Positions 8,045-17,034 of a stretch of 64,000 bases of DNA are shown piece after piece. The translations under genes and the position numbers were made by a program. The stretch lies in the NCBI RefSeq assembly GCF_029382225.1, contig NZ_JARLTC010000033.1, positions 86,990-150,989 of the forward strand, written 5' to 3'. Position 1 is the first letter of the stretch, and every line of letters starts with the position of its first letter. Below the pieces are notes generated by a model. It ran no database searches and was not told the DNA's origin. It worked only from the letters and a program-made list of their open reading frames with translations. Origin of the DNA: Spongiactinospora sp. TRM90649 (GTDB taxonomy: Bacteria > Actinomycetota > Actinomycetes > Streptosporangiales > Streptosporangiaceae).

Positions 8045-10714
8045 GTGCGTCAGGAGTGGTTGCCGGAAGACGTGGTGGCGTGCTGGACGCTGGTGGACGG
8101 CGACTGGGATCTGGTGGCGAACAAGACTGGGGCCACACGGCTCGGCCGCCGGGCCGGACCCGGATCGAGAAAGTGCTGGTTGCGTCCCGCAACCGGTGGG
8201 AGAAGGTGTTCTGCACGCGGACCATCGAGCGCCTGGGCGACGCGGGCACGACCCGGCTGCTGACGCTGGTGGCGGAGGACAACGAGGGCGGTGCCGCCCT
8301 GCTGGCCTTGCTCAAGCGCGACCCGGGCGCGGTCGGTCTGGACTCGCTGCTGACCGAGATCACCAAACTGAACGACGTGCGCAAACTCGGCTTGCCCGAC
8401 GGGTTATTCGCGGACTGCTCGGAGAAGCTGCTGGCCGCATGGCGGTCGCGGGCGATCAAGATGTACCCGTCGGACTTCCGTGACACCGCCGAGGAAGCGC
8501 GGATCACGCTGCTTGCGGCGTTGTGCTCCTCCCGGCAGGCGGAGATCACCGACGCGCTGGTGGACCTGCTGATCGCCCTGGTGCAGAAGATCAATGCCCG
8601 TGCTGAGCGGCGGGTGGAGAAGCAGCTCGCTGCGGAGCTGAAGAAGGTCCGCGGGAAGGAAGGCATCCTCTTCAAGCTGGCCGACGCGGCGATCGGCAAG
8701 CCCGACGAGGTGGTGCGCACAGCTCTGTACCCGGTCGTCGGGGAGAAGACGCTGCGCGACCTGGTGGCCGAGGCGAAGGCGAACGAGAGGGTGTTCAAGG
8801 CCAAGGTCCGCACCACCCTGCGGTCGTCGTACAGCTCGTACTACCGGCAGATGCTGCCGCCGCTGTTGAGAACGCTGGGGTTCAAGTGCGACAACACCGC
8901 CTACCGGCCGGTGATGGACGCGCTCGCGCTGCTGGAGAAGTACGCCGGGGTCGACGGCAAGACTCGCTTCTACGACGCCGCCGAACGAGGTGCCGATGGA
9001 CGGGGTCGTGCGCAGGGACTGGCGCGAGGCCGTCGTGGACGACAAGGGCAAGGTCGAGCGCATCCCGTACGAGCTGTGCGTCCTGGTGGCGCTGCGGGAC
9101 GCGATCCGGCGCCGGGAAATCTACATCGAGGGCGGCCTTCGCTGGCGCAACCCCGAGGACGACCTGCCCGGCGACTTCGAGGCCACCCGCACCGTGCACT
9201 ACGCAGCGATCCGCCGGCCCATGGACCCCGAGGCGTTCATCGCCGACCTGAAGCGGCGGATGACCGCCGGCCTGGACCGGCTCGCGGCCGCACTGGCGGA
9301 CGGCTCGGCGGGCGGGGTGAAGGTGACCACGCGGCACGGCGAGCCGTGGATCACTGTGCCGAAGCTGGAGAAGCTGGACGAGCCCACCGGCCTCCAGGCG
9401 CTCAAGGAGGAGGTCGTACGCCGCTGGGGCGTGCTCGACCTCCTGGACGTGCTGAAGAACGCCGACTTCGACACCGGCTTCACCGACGAATTCGCCTCGG
9501 TCGCCGCGTACGAGCGCATCGACCGCGCCACCCTCCAGCGCCGGCTCCTGCTTGCCCTGTTCGCGCTCGGCACGAACATGGGCATCCGCGCGATCGTGGC
9601 GTCCGGCGAGCACAGCGAGACTGAGGCCGCGCTGCGGCACGTGCGCCGCCACTTCATCACCGTCGACAACCTCCGGGCCGCGGTCACCCGACTGGTGAAC
9701 GCCACCTTCGCCGCCCGCGACGCCGCATGGTGGGGACAGGGCACGGCGTGCGCCTCGGACTCGAAGAAGTTCGGCTCCTGGTCGTCCAACTTCATGACCG
9801 AGTACCACGCCCGCTACGGCGGCAACGGCGTGATGATCTACTGGCACGTCGAGCGCAAGAACGTCTGCATTTACTCCCAGCTCAAGAGCTGTTCGTGGTC
9901 CGAGGTCGCGGCGATGATCGAGGGACTGCTGCGGCACTGCACCGATGCCGAGATCGAGTCCAACTACGTCGACACGCACGGTGCCTCGGTGGTCGGGTTC
10001 GCCTTCACCGAGCTGCTGAACTTCCGGCTACTGCCCCGGCTGAAGAACATCGGCAGCATCCGCCTGTACCGGCCGAACGACGACCCGCCCGGTTGGCCGG
10101 CCCTCGGCACCTCGCTGACCCGGCCGATCCGCTGGGACCTGATCGAGCAGCAGTACGACCAGATGGTCAAGTACGCCACCGCCCTGCGCCTGGGCACTAC
10201 GGAGGCCGAGCAGGTGCTGCGGCGCTTCACCCGCGGCGGACCGAAGCACCCCACCTACCAGGCGCTCGAAGAACTCGGCCGAGCCGTACGTACGATCTTC
10301 GCGTGCGATTACCTGGCCAGTCCCGACCTGCGGCGTGAGATCCACGGTGGGCTCCAGGTCGTGGAGAACTGGAACAGCGCGAACACCGTCATCCACTACG
10401 GCAAGGACGGCGCACTGACCGGCCCGGACAAGGAACACGCCGAGACCTCGATGCTCGCCCTGCACCTGCTCCAGTCCTCGCTCGTCTACCTCAACACCCT
10501 GCTGCTTCAGCAGGTCCTCGCCGAACCGGCCTGGGCGAAGAAGCTGACGGATGAGGACCGGCGCGGACTGACCGCGCTGTTCTGGTCGAACATCAACCCG
10601 TACGGCACGTTCCGCCTCGACATGGACAAGAGGCTCGATTTGTCGTCCGCCACGGTGCCTGTCCCGCGCCGTGCGGCGGACGACGCTGCCCGCCCGGCGG
10701 GCTCGGCTCCATGA
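8045..10714 (+). pseudogene. tnpA: Tn3-family transposase with internal deletion and frameshift
   Basis: A Tn3 transposase of a different subgroup from the ones at 1 and 37350. It starts at GTG 8045 after the Shine-Dalgarno AGGAAGGGG with VRQEWLPEDVVACWTLVDGD. After NKTGATRLG (about 8145) the next recognisable piece, GRTRIEKVLVASRNRWEKVF, comes in another frame; compared with the family about 150 residues are missing. A second frameshift lies near 8985. The C-terminal domain from 8990 is continuous and well kept, with ACASDSKKFGSWSSNFM (first catalytic Asp region), YVDTHGASVVGFAF and the final ENWNSANTVIHYGKDG. The catalytic core looks intact but the protein as a whole cannot be made. Its likely partner resolvase is at 13014. 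Confidence 0.9.
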
Positions 10715-10951
10715 CGCAGCGGATGAGACGCGAAATTCGCAGTGAGCACTGGCTCATGAGACCAGAACATGCCGGGTGCCCCGGCAGAGGCGAGGCGCCC
10801 CTACCCGGCGCCTGAAGCGTACGTGCTCGGGGTCGAGGAACCCCGGAACAGCCATTGGCGCCGAGAACGATCCTGACGCCGCTGGCGAAGGTGGCGCGTG
10901 CCCGGCCTATGTAGCGAACCGTGCCACGGTCTGTCAGGGGCTCAGCGATTG
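10715..10951. other. Downstream flank of the transposase
   Basis: No gene is visible in these 237 bases. The palindrome GCGAAATTCGC (10730-10740) and a CCCC at 10779-10782 fit where a Tn3-type terminal repeat would lie, just after the 3' end of tnpA. A short match, TTTCGCGTC at about 7954 and its complement here, is the only hint of the opposite end, so the element boundary remains unproved. Confidence 0.3.
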
Positions 10952-11932
10952 TCAGACCGGTCGTCGGTAGATGCGGGTTAGGGCGTCGAGTGTTTGGGCG
11001 ATGTGTTCGCGGAGTTCAGCCGGAGTGAGGATCTCGGCGTCGGCGCCAAGTTTGAGGAATTCGGGAAGGGCTTGTTCAACGGACTCGATCGGGATCGTCA
11101 CCCGAGTCCAGCCATCGGGATCTGGCGGCGTGGCGGTCCGATGGGCGGCGTCGGACATGGCAGAGTCCCACAGCTGAGGCAGCTGGTCGAAGATCCTCGG
11201 GGACAGGCGGAGAGTCGCCTCGCCCTGGTGGCGGCGCGCGTCGAAGGATTTCAGGTAGTGGTGCCAGTAGTCGGCAAGGTCAAAGCCGTTGGGCCGATCG
11301 AAGCGTTCGTCGAGGACACGGAGATCCATGATCCGCGCGATGCGGTAAGTGCGGAGTTGTTCGCCGGCGCCGGCCACGAGGTACCAGTGCCCGGCCTTGA
11401 GCACCAGCCCGTACGGTTTCACGGTCCGGGTGATCTCGTGAGGTTCGGCCCAGCGCAGGTAGCGCATCCGCACGGCGCGGTCATTCCACACCGCGTCCGC
11501 GACCACGCCCAGGTGGGGAGTGCGGTCGCCATCGCGGTACCACGCCGGGGCGTCGAGGTGGAACCGCTCAGCGATGCGGCTGGCGCGGTCGCGCAGTTCG
11601 GCGGGCAGGGAGGCCATGAGTTTGAGCTGCACAGCGGTCACGAGGGCACCCATGCCAAGGTCGGCGGCAGCTGTGGGCAGCCCCGTCAGGAACAGCGAGT
11701 CGGCCTCATCGGCGGTCAGCCCCGTCAGCCGGGTGCGGAAACCGCCGAGCAGTCGGTACCCGCCGTCGTGGCCGGGTTCGCCATACAGCGGTACACCCGC
11801 CGCGCTGAGGGACTCCATGTCGCGGTAGACGGTGCGAGCAGACACCTCCAGCGCGTCGGCCAGTTCTTGTGCCGTCATCCGTTCCCGGGTCTGCAGGAGC
11901 AACAGGATGGACACCAGCCGGCTCGCACGCAT
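10952..11932 (-). CDS. WYL-domain transcriptional regulator (YafY-like)
   Basis: A 326-residue regulator starting MRASRLVSILLLLQTRERM. An N-terminal HTH_11-type winged helix (VSARTVYRDMESLSAAGVPL) is followed by a WYL domain with PYGLVLKAGHWYLVAGAG near residue 190 and a C-terminal WCX-like part. The frame could start 30 bases earlier at 11962, but that start would put the first codons inside the 23-bp palindrome at 11953-11975, and the paralogue at 58805 starts exactly at MRADRL. It is divergent from the NTF2-like gene at 11997, its likely target. Both genes sit between a Tn3 transposase and its resolvase, as cargo would. Confidence 0.88.
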   Translation of the reverse strand: MRASRLVSILLLLQTRERMTAQELADALEVSARTVYRDMESLSAAGVPLYGEPGHDGGYRLLGGFRTRLTGLTADEADSLFLTGLPTAAADLGMGALVTAVQLKLMASLPAELRDRASRIAERFHLDAPAWYRDGDRTPHLGVVADAVWNDRAVRMRYLRWAEPHEITRTVKPYGLVLKAGHWYLVAGAGEQLRTYRIARIMDLRVLDERFDRPNGFDLADYWHHYLKSFDARRHQGEATLRLSPRIFDQLPQLWDSAMSDAAHRTATPPDPDGWTRVTIPIESVEQALPEFLKLGADAEILTPAELREHIAQTLDALTRIYRRPV

Positions 11933-11952
11933 GCGGTCAATTCTGTCCCAGT

Positions 11953-11975
11953 CCACTGACATGAGATGTCAGTGG
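11953..11975. promoter_or_regulatory. 23-bp palindrome, probable WYL regulator operator
   Basis: CCACTGACAT and ATGTCAGTGG are perfect 10-bp arms around GAG, 21 bases before both the WYL start (11932) and the NTF2-like start (11997). A regulator bound here would control both genes. Confidence 0.7.
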
Positions 11976-11996
11976 AGTCGGAATAGCGTCCCGCCC

Positions 11997-12812
11997 ATGG
12001 ACATCGACATTGATATCGACCAGTTCGTCAACCGATACGTCGCGGTATGGAACGAGTCTGACCCGGTTGCGCGCCGACGTGCCATCGCCGGACTGTGGGA
12101 CGCGGACGGCATACAGGTCATCGAATCCACGCGATACCACGGTCATGACGCCCTTGAGGCCCGGATCGCCGAAGCTCATAACAATTTGGTGCGGGACGCA
12201 GGATTCGTCTTCCGGTCCGCGGGCGACGCGACCGGTCACCATGACACGGTCACCTTCACCACCCACATGATCCCCGCAGCCGGAGGGAACATCGCCTGGA
12301 CCGGCCGCATCTTTCTCACCCTCGGTGAGAACAGGCTCATCCGGCACGAGTACCAGTTCGCCATGAATACGCCGAACGAGACGAAGTCGAGCACTCGTGC
12401 CACGACAGAGGAGTTCCTTCGCCGACTGGGCGAGGGCGAGCCCGACCGGATCGCCGAGCTGTTCGCCGAGCGCGTCGACTGGCAGTTGGACTGGCCGGAG
12501 GACGGTCATCCAGCGGTGCCGTGGATCCGCCCTCGCTCCACCCGCGCCGACGTCGCCGACCACTTCCGGGAAATAACCGCTTTCCATGTCCCCGAAAAGT
12601 CGGCCGGAGGAGTGTCCCGCGTCCTCATCGACGAAACGGAGGCGGTGGTGCTCGGCGACATCCAGCAGACGGTGAAGGCCACCGGAAGGCAATACACGGC
12701 CCTGTGTGCGCTTCACCTCACCGTCGAGGACGGGCTGATCACCCGCTACGCCGTCTATGAAGACAGCCTCACCGTCGCCGAAGCCCTTGCTAACCAGCCG
12801 GTTAACCGCTGA
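11997..12812 (+). CDS. Two-domain SnoaL/NTF2-like protein
   Basis: A 271-residue protein built from two NTF2-like (SnoaL) cone domains. The first, residues 1-130, opens with DIDQFVNRYVAVWNESDPVA and has the strand set VTFTTHMIPAAGG; the second opens with TTEEFLRRLGEGEPDRIAEL and continues LFAERVDWQLDWPE. Such domains serve as small-molecule isomerases, hydrolases or ligand binders; no catalytic residue can be assigned. ATG 11997 follows the palindrome shared with the divergent WYL regulator. An Asp/Ile alternation (DIDIDID) at the extreme N-terminus is odd. Confidence 0.82.
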   Translation: MDIDIDIDQFVNRYVAVWNESDPVARRRAIAGLWDADGIQVIESTRYHGHDALEARIAEAHNNLVRDAGFVFRSAGDATGHHDTVTFTTHMIPAAGGNIAWTGRIFLTLGENRLIRHEYQFAMNTPNETKSSTRATTEEFLRRLGEGEPDRIAELFAERVDWQLDWPEDGHPAVPWIRPRSTRADVADHFREITAFHVPEKSAGGVSRVLIDETEAVVLGDIQQTVKATGRQYTALCALHLTVEDGLITRYAVYEDSLTVAEALANQPVNR

Positions 12813-12885
12813 ACACGCGGCCACCCCGCAGTGCCTGTCCGCCCTCACTGAGAGGATGCATGGGTGGGGAAGCGTTTCCGTGCTC

Positions 12886-12923
12886 CGCGAGTGTCGGCAA
12901 ACGACCGTTTGCCGACACTCGCG
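12886..12923. promoter_or_regulatory. 38-bp palindrome upstream of the resolvase, probable res site
   Basis: Two perfect 18-bp arms (CGCGAGTGTCGGCAAACG and its complement) flank the dinucleotide AC. A further half-site GTGTCGGCAA occurs at 12952-12961. Serine resolvases cut at a central 2-bp step in a palindromic site upstream of tnpR, so this is a good candidate crossover subsite, with the third half-site as part of an accessory subsite. Confidence 0.6.
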
Positions 12924-13013
12924 TCCGTGATCGTGAACCCGCAGGTGGGCAGTGTCGGCAACTTGCGTCGGGAATCAACGTCGGTGAACGGTCCGGCCGA
13001 TAGATTCCGACAC

Positions 13014-13616
13014 ATGCTCATCGGCTATGCGCGGGTCTCGACCGCCGACCAGAACCCCGCTCATCAGATCGACGCCCTGTTGCGGGTTGGCGTCGACCGC
13101 GACAACATCCACGTCGACAAGGCTAGCGGCGCGAAGGCGTCCCGTCCGAAGCTCGACCTCGTCATAAAGCTGCTGCGCGAGGGCGACACGCTGAAGGTCA
13201 CCCGGCTCGACCGGCTTTCTCGCTCTGTGCTGCACCTGGTGACCCTCGGCGCCGAGCTGCGCGAGCGCGGGATCGGGCTGCACGTCATCGAGCAGGGCAT
13301 CGACACCGCCACCATGGAGGGCCGCGCCATGTTCGGCATGCTGTCGGTGCTCGCCGAGCTCCAGCGCGAGCTGATCGTGGCGAACACCAACGACGGACTC
13401 GCCTCCGCTCGAGCCCGCGGCCGGGTCGGCGGACGCCGGCCCAAGCTCACCCCCGACCAGGCCGGACTCGCCCAGGAGCTGTACGACGCGCGCGAGAAGA
13501 CCGTCCAGCAGATCGCCGACCTGTTCGGCGTGTCCCGGTCAACGGTGTACGGGCACCTCGACAAGACCAAGACCGTCCCCCGCCAGGCCAAGAAGACCGC
13601 GGTCACAAAGCCCTGA
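13014..13616 (+). CDS. tnpR: Serine resolvase (Tn3-type)
   Basis: A 200-residue serine recombinase. The N-terminal catalytic domain begins MLIGYARVSTADQNPAHQ, with the nucleophile Ser in YARVSTADQ, the Arg pair region TLKVTRLDRLSRSVLHL, and the helix E region GMLSVLAELQRELIVANT. The C-terminal HTH is TVQQIADLFGVSRSTVYGHL. All expected motifs are present, so it should be active. Open sequence continues 50 residues upstream but runs through the palindrome, so ATG 13014 is the start. It would serve the Tn3 transposase at 8045; a broken second resolvase is at 33808. Confidence 0.93.
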   Translation: MLIGYARVSTADQNPAHQIDALLRVGVDRDNIHVDKASGAKASRPKLDLVIKLLREGDTLKVTRLDRLSRSVLHLVTLGAELRERGIGLHVIEQGIDTATMEGRAMFGMLSVLAELQRELIVANTNDGLASARARGRVGGRRPKLTPDQAGLAQELYDAREKTVQQIADLFGVSRSTVYGHLDKTKTVPRQAKKTAVTKP

Positions 13617-13621
13617 CCGCT

Positions 13622-13664
13622 ACCTTGCGGCTGGTGTCTGAGCTAGGACTCCGGGGCCTTCAAG
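13622..13664 (+). repeat. 43-bp inverted repeat, right copy
   Basis: It matches the complement of 7897-7939 at 38 of 43 positions and lies 5 bases after the resolvase stop. Read in frame it gives TLRLVSELGLRGLQ and then loses similarity, so it is a shorter scrap of the same parent gene. Confidence 0.8.
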
Positions 13665-13859
13665 TAGGTCGGCGATATGGCGGATCAGGACATGGACGCC
13701 CTCGCCCGGATCGCCAGTGATCTTGATTGCGGACCGAGGTCGCCGAGGCGGGGGCCGAGGATCCGCAGGGCGACCGCCCGGCGGCCTCACCGCTCAGAAA
13801 TCCTCCGCCGCGTCGTCAGTTCTGGTAACCCCTCGCCACCTGCGAAAGGATTGACGACC

Positions 13860-14867
13860 ATGACCGACGCCAGACCGCTAGGCGACGACGAGGCCGCGTT
13901 CATCGCGGCGGCCCGCTCGAATGACGCGGCACGGTTCGCGCTCATCACGGAGCGCCACCGGCGTGAGCTGCAGGTGCACTGCTACCGGATGCTCGCGAAC
14001 TACGACGACGCCCAGGACATGACGCAGGAGACGTTCCTGCGAGCGTGGAACAAGCGGGCGTCGTTCAAGGGCCACGCCGCGCCGCGGACCTGGCTGTACC
14101 GGATCGCGACGAACGCCTGCCTCGACTTCCTGGAGAAGCGAAACGACCGCACACCCGTGCCCGCCGAGCTGCCGGGCGCGGGCTCGGAAGTGCTCTACCT
14201 GCAGCCCTACCCGGATGGGATGCTCCCGGAGGACCCGCAGGAATCGGTGGTGGCGCGGGAGACGATCGAGCTGGCGTTCATCGTCGCCGTCCAGCACCTG
14301 CCGCCGCGGCAGCGGGCGGTGTTCATCCTGCGCGACGTCCTCGGCTGGCCGGCGTCGAAGGCCGCCGACGCCCTTGAGCTGACCGTCGCGTCGGTGACCA
14401 GCGCACTGCAGCGAGCGCGCGTGACGATGCGCGAGCAACTGCCCGGCCGCCGCCTCGACTGGCGGAGCCCTGCCACGCACGAGCTGTCGGATGACGAGCG
14501 CGGCGTGGTGAGGTCGTACATGGACGCCCATGAGCGCAACGACCTCGACGGGCTGACGGCCCTGCTGCGCGACGACCTGCGCTTTACGATGCTGCCCGAA
14601 GCGGGCACCTTGGTCGTCACGGCCAAGGACGCGGTGGACGGCTGGGTCTCCGGCGGGCTCTTCCAGCGCGGCCACGACGACTGGCGCTGCGTCGCCACGA
14701 CGGTCAACCTCATGCCTGCCGCCGTGCTGTACCTCCGCACCCCCGACGACCCGGAATACCGATTGTTCACCATCGCGGTCCTGCGCATCGTCGACGGGAA
14801 GATCGCCGAGCTCACCGGATTCGACGCCGCCGACAAGCCATGGCTGAGCCTGCCCGCGACGCTGTGA
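13860..14867 (+). CDS. ECF sigma factor with C-terminal SnoaL-like domain (SigX5/TIGR02960 type)
   Basis: A 335-residue extracytoplasmic-function sigma factor. Region 2 has LQVHCYRMLANYDDAQDMTQ and ETFLRAW; region 4 has QHLPPRQRAVFILRDVLGWP and VASVTSALQRARVTMREQL. Between them is the LYLQPYPDGMLPEDPQES linker typical of the TIGR02960 group. Residues 215-335 form an NTF2-like domain that in such sigma factors replaces a separate anti-sigma factor and may sense a ligand. ATG 13860 follows the Shine-Dalgarno GAAAGGA. No anti-sigma gene is nearby. The convergent neighbour is the DHFR-like gene at 14951. Confidence 0.9.
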   Translation: MTDARPLGDDEAAFIAAARSNDAARFALITERHRRELQVHCYRMLANYDDAQDMTQETFLRAWNKRASFKGHAAPRTWLYRIATNACLDFLEKRNDRTPVPAELPGAGSEVLYLQPYPDGMLPEDPQESVVARETIELAFIVAVQHLPPRQRAVFILRDVLGWPASKAADALELTVASVTSALQRARVTMREQLPGRRLDWRSPATHELSDDERGVVRSYMDAHERNDLDGLTALLRDDLRFTMLPEAGTLVVTAKDAVDGWVSGGLFQRGHDDWRCVATTVNLMPAAVLYLRTPDDPEYRLFTIAVLRIVDGKIAELTGFDAADKPWLSLPATL

Positions 14868-14950
14868 TCGGACAAATCCCCATCATCGAGGAGTCCAGCG
14901 CGCGGGCAGGCGTCACTCCGAAGGCGAGAAAGGACCGGGAAAGGGTTCCC

Positions 14951-15535
14951 TCATCGCCTCGTCTTGTATCGGGTCATCACCACGCCGCCGGGAAATGTCC
15001 GCGTCTCGACCAGGCTCAGGTTCACCCAGTTGTCCAGCGCGGCGAAGAACGGCGTGCCGCCGCCCACCAGGACCGGCAGGGTGACCAGCACGTACTCGTC
15101 GATCAGCCCGGCCTGCATGGCCGCCCCGGCGAGCGTCGCGCCGCCGATGTCCATCGGGCCGCCGTCCTCGGCCCTGAGCCGGGCGATCTCGGCGACCGCG
15201 TCGCCGGTGACCAGGCGGGTGTTCCAGTCGACCTTGTCGATCGTCGATGAGAACACCACCTTCGGCATGTCCCGCCACAGCCGCGCGAACTCGATCTCCG
15301 CCGGGGTAGCACCGGGCCGCTGGTCGCCGGTCGGCCAGTGGGAGCTCATCGCCTCCCACAGCTTGCGCCCGTACAGCGACAGTTCGCTCGCCCCCATCTG
15401 CTCGTACCACCACTGGAACAGCTCCGCGCTCGACGACGAGTCCGGTCCCTCCCCGCCACTCCAGCCGATGTCGTCGCCGGGCGCGGCGATGTAGCCGTCC
15501 AGGGTCATGTTCATGCCGAAAATCAGTTTCCGCAT
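14951..15535 (-). CDS. Dihydrofolate reductase family protein (RibD C-terminal domain)
   Basis: A 194-residue protein of the DHFR/RibD-C fold, starting MRKLIFGMNMTLDGYIAAPG, where MTLDGYI is the family start signature. Further marks are SLYGRKLWEAMSSHWP, KVVFSSTIDKVDWNTRLV and LVGGGTPFFAAL near the end, which bind NADPH. It is not a housekeeping DHFR; actinomycetes have many such proteins of unknown substrate, usually next to regulators. It is convergent with the sigma factor, and a second family member is at 56055. Confidence 0.88.
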   Translation of the reverse strand: MRKLIFGMNMTLDGYIAAPGDDIGWSGGEGPDSSSSAELFQWWYEQMGASELSLYGRKLWEAMSSHWPTGDQRPGATPAEIEFARLWRDMPKVVFSSTIDKVDWNTRLVTGDAVAEIARLRAEDGGPMDIGGATLAGAAMQAGLIDEYVLVTLPVLVGGGTPFFAALDNWVNLSLVETRTFPGGVVMTRYKTRR

Positions 15536-15591
15536 CTTGCCGGCCTTCCGTGAGTCGATCTCACGCGTACAGACGGCCGCTGCGCGGAAAC

Positions 15592-16285
15592 CTAATCGGT
15601 GCGCGATCCGCGGCGAATGACGTACGGCGGAGCGGCGACGCCGAGGTCCGCGAACACCTTCTGGGCGGCGGCTTCGTCCGGCCGGCGACGACGTCGCCGA
15701 GGTGCTCCTCGTGCCCGAGCGTCAATGTGGCGAGGTCGTACAGGGCATCGCCTTGGCCTGCCTCGGACCAGTCGATGACGCCCGTGATCTCGTCGCCGTC
15801 GACGAACACGTGATCGACCCGCAGGTCGCCGTGCGTGAAGACCGGTGTCCACGGCCGGAGCGCGGCCTCGGCGACCTGGCGGTTGCGGGTGACCAGATCG
15901 GCGGGCAGGACGCCGTTCGTCACGAGCCACTCGCACTCGCCATCGAGATTCGCCGCCAACTCGTCGAGGCCGCGGCCCGCCTGGCCGGGCCCGGGCGGCA
16001 ACGGCGCGTCGCGCAACCTCCGGATGGCGGCGCCCGCAGCGGCCCACGCCGCCGGGGACGCGGGCGACGGCTCGCCGAGGCGGCCGAGCGCCGTCCCCGG
16101 GACCGCGGCGATCGCGAGCACCGGCGGCCGGTGCCACAGGATCTTCGGGTCGGGACCGGCGCCAGGGCCATCGCCTCGACCTCGGCGTCGAAGCGCGCCT
16201 GATCGGCGTCCACCTTCAGGAACACGTCGCCGACGCGCAGGGTCGCGCGCTCGGAATGGGCGACGACCAATTCGACCTCATCCAT
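15592..16285 (-). pseudogene. Aminoglycoside-phosphotransferase-like kinase, frameshifted and truncated
   Basis: A kinase of the APH/choline-kinase fold in three frames. It starts at 16285 with MDEVELVVAHSERATLRVGD and FLKVDADQARFDAEVEAMAL, shifts near 16145, then continues with the catalytic and metal-binding motifs FTHGDLRVDHVFVDGDEITG and VIDWSEAGQGDALYDLATL, whose HGDLRVDHV loop and DWSEA look normal. After GHEEHLGDVVAG (near 15680) the expected C-terminal helices are missing and the sequence shifts or changes. One frameshift could be a sequencing error; two plus a lost C-terminus argue for a pseudogene. Confidence 0.75.
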
Positions 16286-16326
16286 GGGCGACCAGTATCA
16301 CGGGGATGATCATCGACGTCACCGGG

Positions 16327-16974
16327 TTATCGCGTGCGACTGCGCGGCGAGCAGAGTTGAGCGTGCAGGGTCCGAAGAACCCATCGCTCCCAGCGGTCGC
16401 GCGGCCAGCCGCGCGTGTGCACGAACAGCAGGTACAGCTCGGGGCTGAGCAGGCCGTACAGCAGGTCGGCGGCCTCCTCCGCCGACACCTCGGGTCGTGA
16501 GCCGGGCTTGCCGACAAGAGCCTTGGCCGCGTCCTGCTGGACGACGTATCGGGGATCGACCTCGTCCGGCCACAGCGCGGCCACCTCGGGGTCGCCGGCG
16601 ACCGCCGCGTCCACGACCTTGCCGATCGGGGCGACGCGCTCCAGGACCGAGGTCGTGCCGGTGACGTAGGCGCGCAGCATTTCGGGGGCGGTGCCGGCGG
16701 CCAGCGCCGCCGCGTACCACGGCCGGTCCATCGTGGCCACCGGCTCGTCGTCGCCCGCGATCGTGACGTCGACCAGTTCCTTGAGCAGGGCGCGCTTGTT
16801 GCCGAAGACGAAGTAGATCGTCTGCACCGCGACCCCGGCCTTCCCGGCGACGTCCTGCAGGTTCGTCGCGCCGTATCCGTCCCGCACGAACAGCTCCAGT
16901 GCCGCTGCGAGGATGCGCCGGCGCGTCTCCATCGCCTTCTGGGTCCGCTTGTTCGTCCGCTTGACATCGCTCAT
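16327..16974 (-). CDS. TetR family regulator
   Basis: A 215-residue TetR protein. The HTH reads TRRRILAAALELFVRDGYGA and NLQDVAGKAGVAVQTIYFVF, followed by FGNKRALLKELVDVTIAGDD. The C-terminal helical domain has no specific mark. It is divergent from the monooxygenase gene at 17035, and the 60-bp gap is filled by two CTAGAR-N5-YTCTAG boxes, the first only 2 bases from its own start codon, so strong autorepression is expected. Confidence 0.92.
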   Translation of the reverse strand: MSDVKRTNKRTQKAMETRRRILAAALELFVRDGYGATNLQDVAGKAGVAVQTIYFVFGNKRALLKELVDVTIAGDDEPVATMDRPWYAAALAAGTAPEMLRAYVTGTTSVLERVAPIGKVVDAAVAGDPEVAALWPDEVDPRYVVQQDAAKALVGKPGSRPEVSAEEAADLLYGLLSPELYLLFVHTRGWPRDRWERWVLRTLHAQLCSPRSRTR

Positions 16975-16976
16975 GG

Positions 16977-16993
16977 CTAGAGTCTATCTCTAG
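16977..16993. promoter_or_regulatory. TetR operator box 1
   Basis: CTAGAG-TCTAT-CTCTAG, perfect 6-bp arms with a 5-bp spacer, directly before the TetR start at 16974. Confidence 0.7.
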
Positions 16994-17002
16994 ATTCCAT
17001 TA

Positions 17003-17019
17003 CTAGAAGTGAACTCTAG
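17003..17019. promoter_or_regulatory. TetR operator box 2
   Basis: CTAGAA-GTGAA-CTCTAG repeats box 1 with one mismatch, 26 bases away start to start and 15 bases before the monooxygenase start at 17035. Confidence 0.7.
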
Positions 17020-17034
17020 AGAGAAGGTCCAATC

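Noticed and set aside
10730..10782. Terminal inverted repeat of the Tn3 block
   Set aside because: The position after tnpA is right, but only a 9-base match (TTTCGCGTC) is found on the left side, so the ends were not called.
12864..13013. N-terminal extension of the resolvase by 50 residues
   Set aside because: The open frame runs through the 38-bp palindrome and has no family similarity; the resolvase begins at MLIGYARVS.
15561..15690. Alternative C-terminus of the phosphotransferase gene
   Set aside because: Neither of the two possible frames after GHEEHLGDVVAG resembles the end of an APH protein, so no intact reading was accepted.
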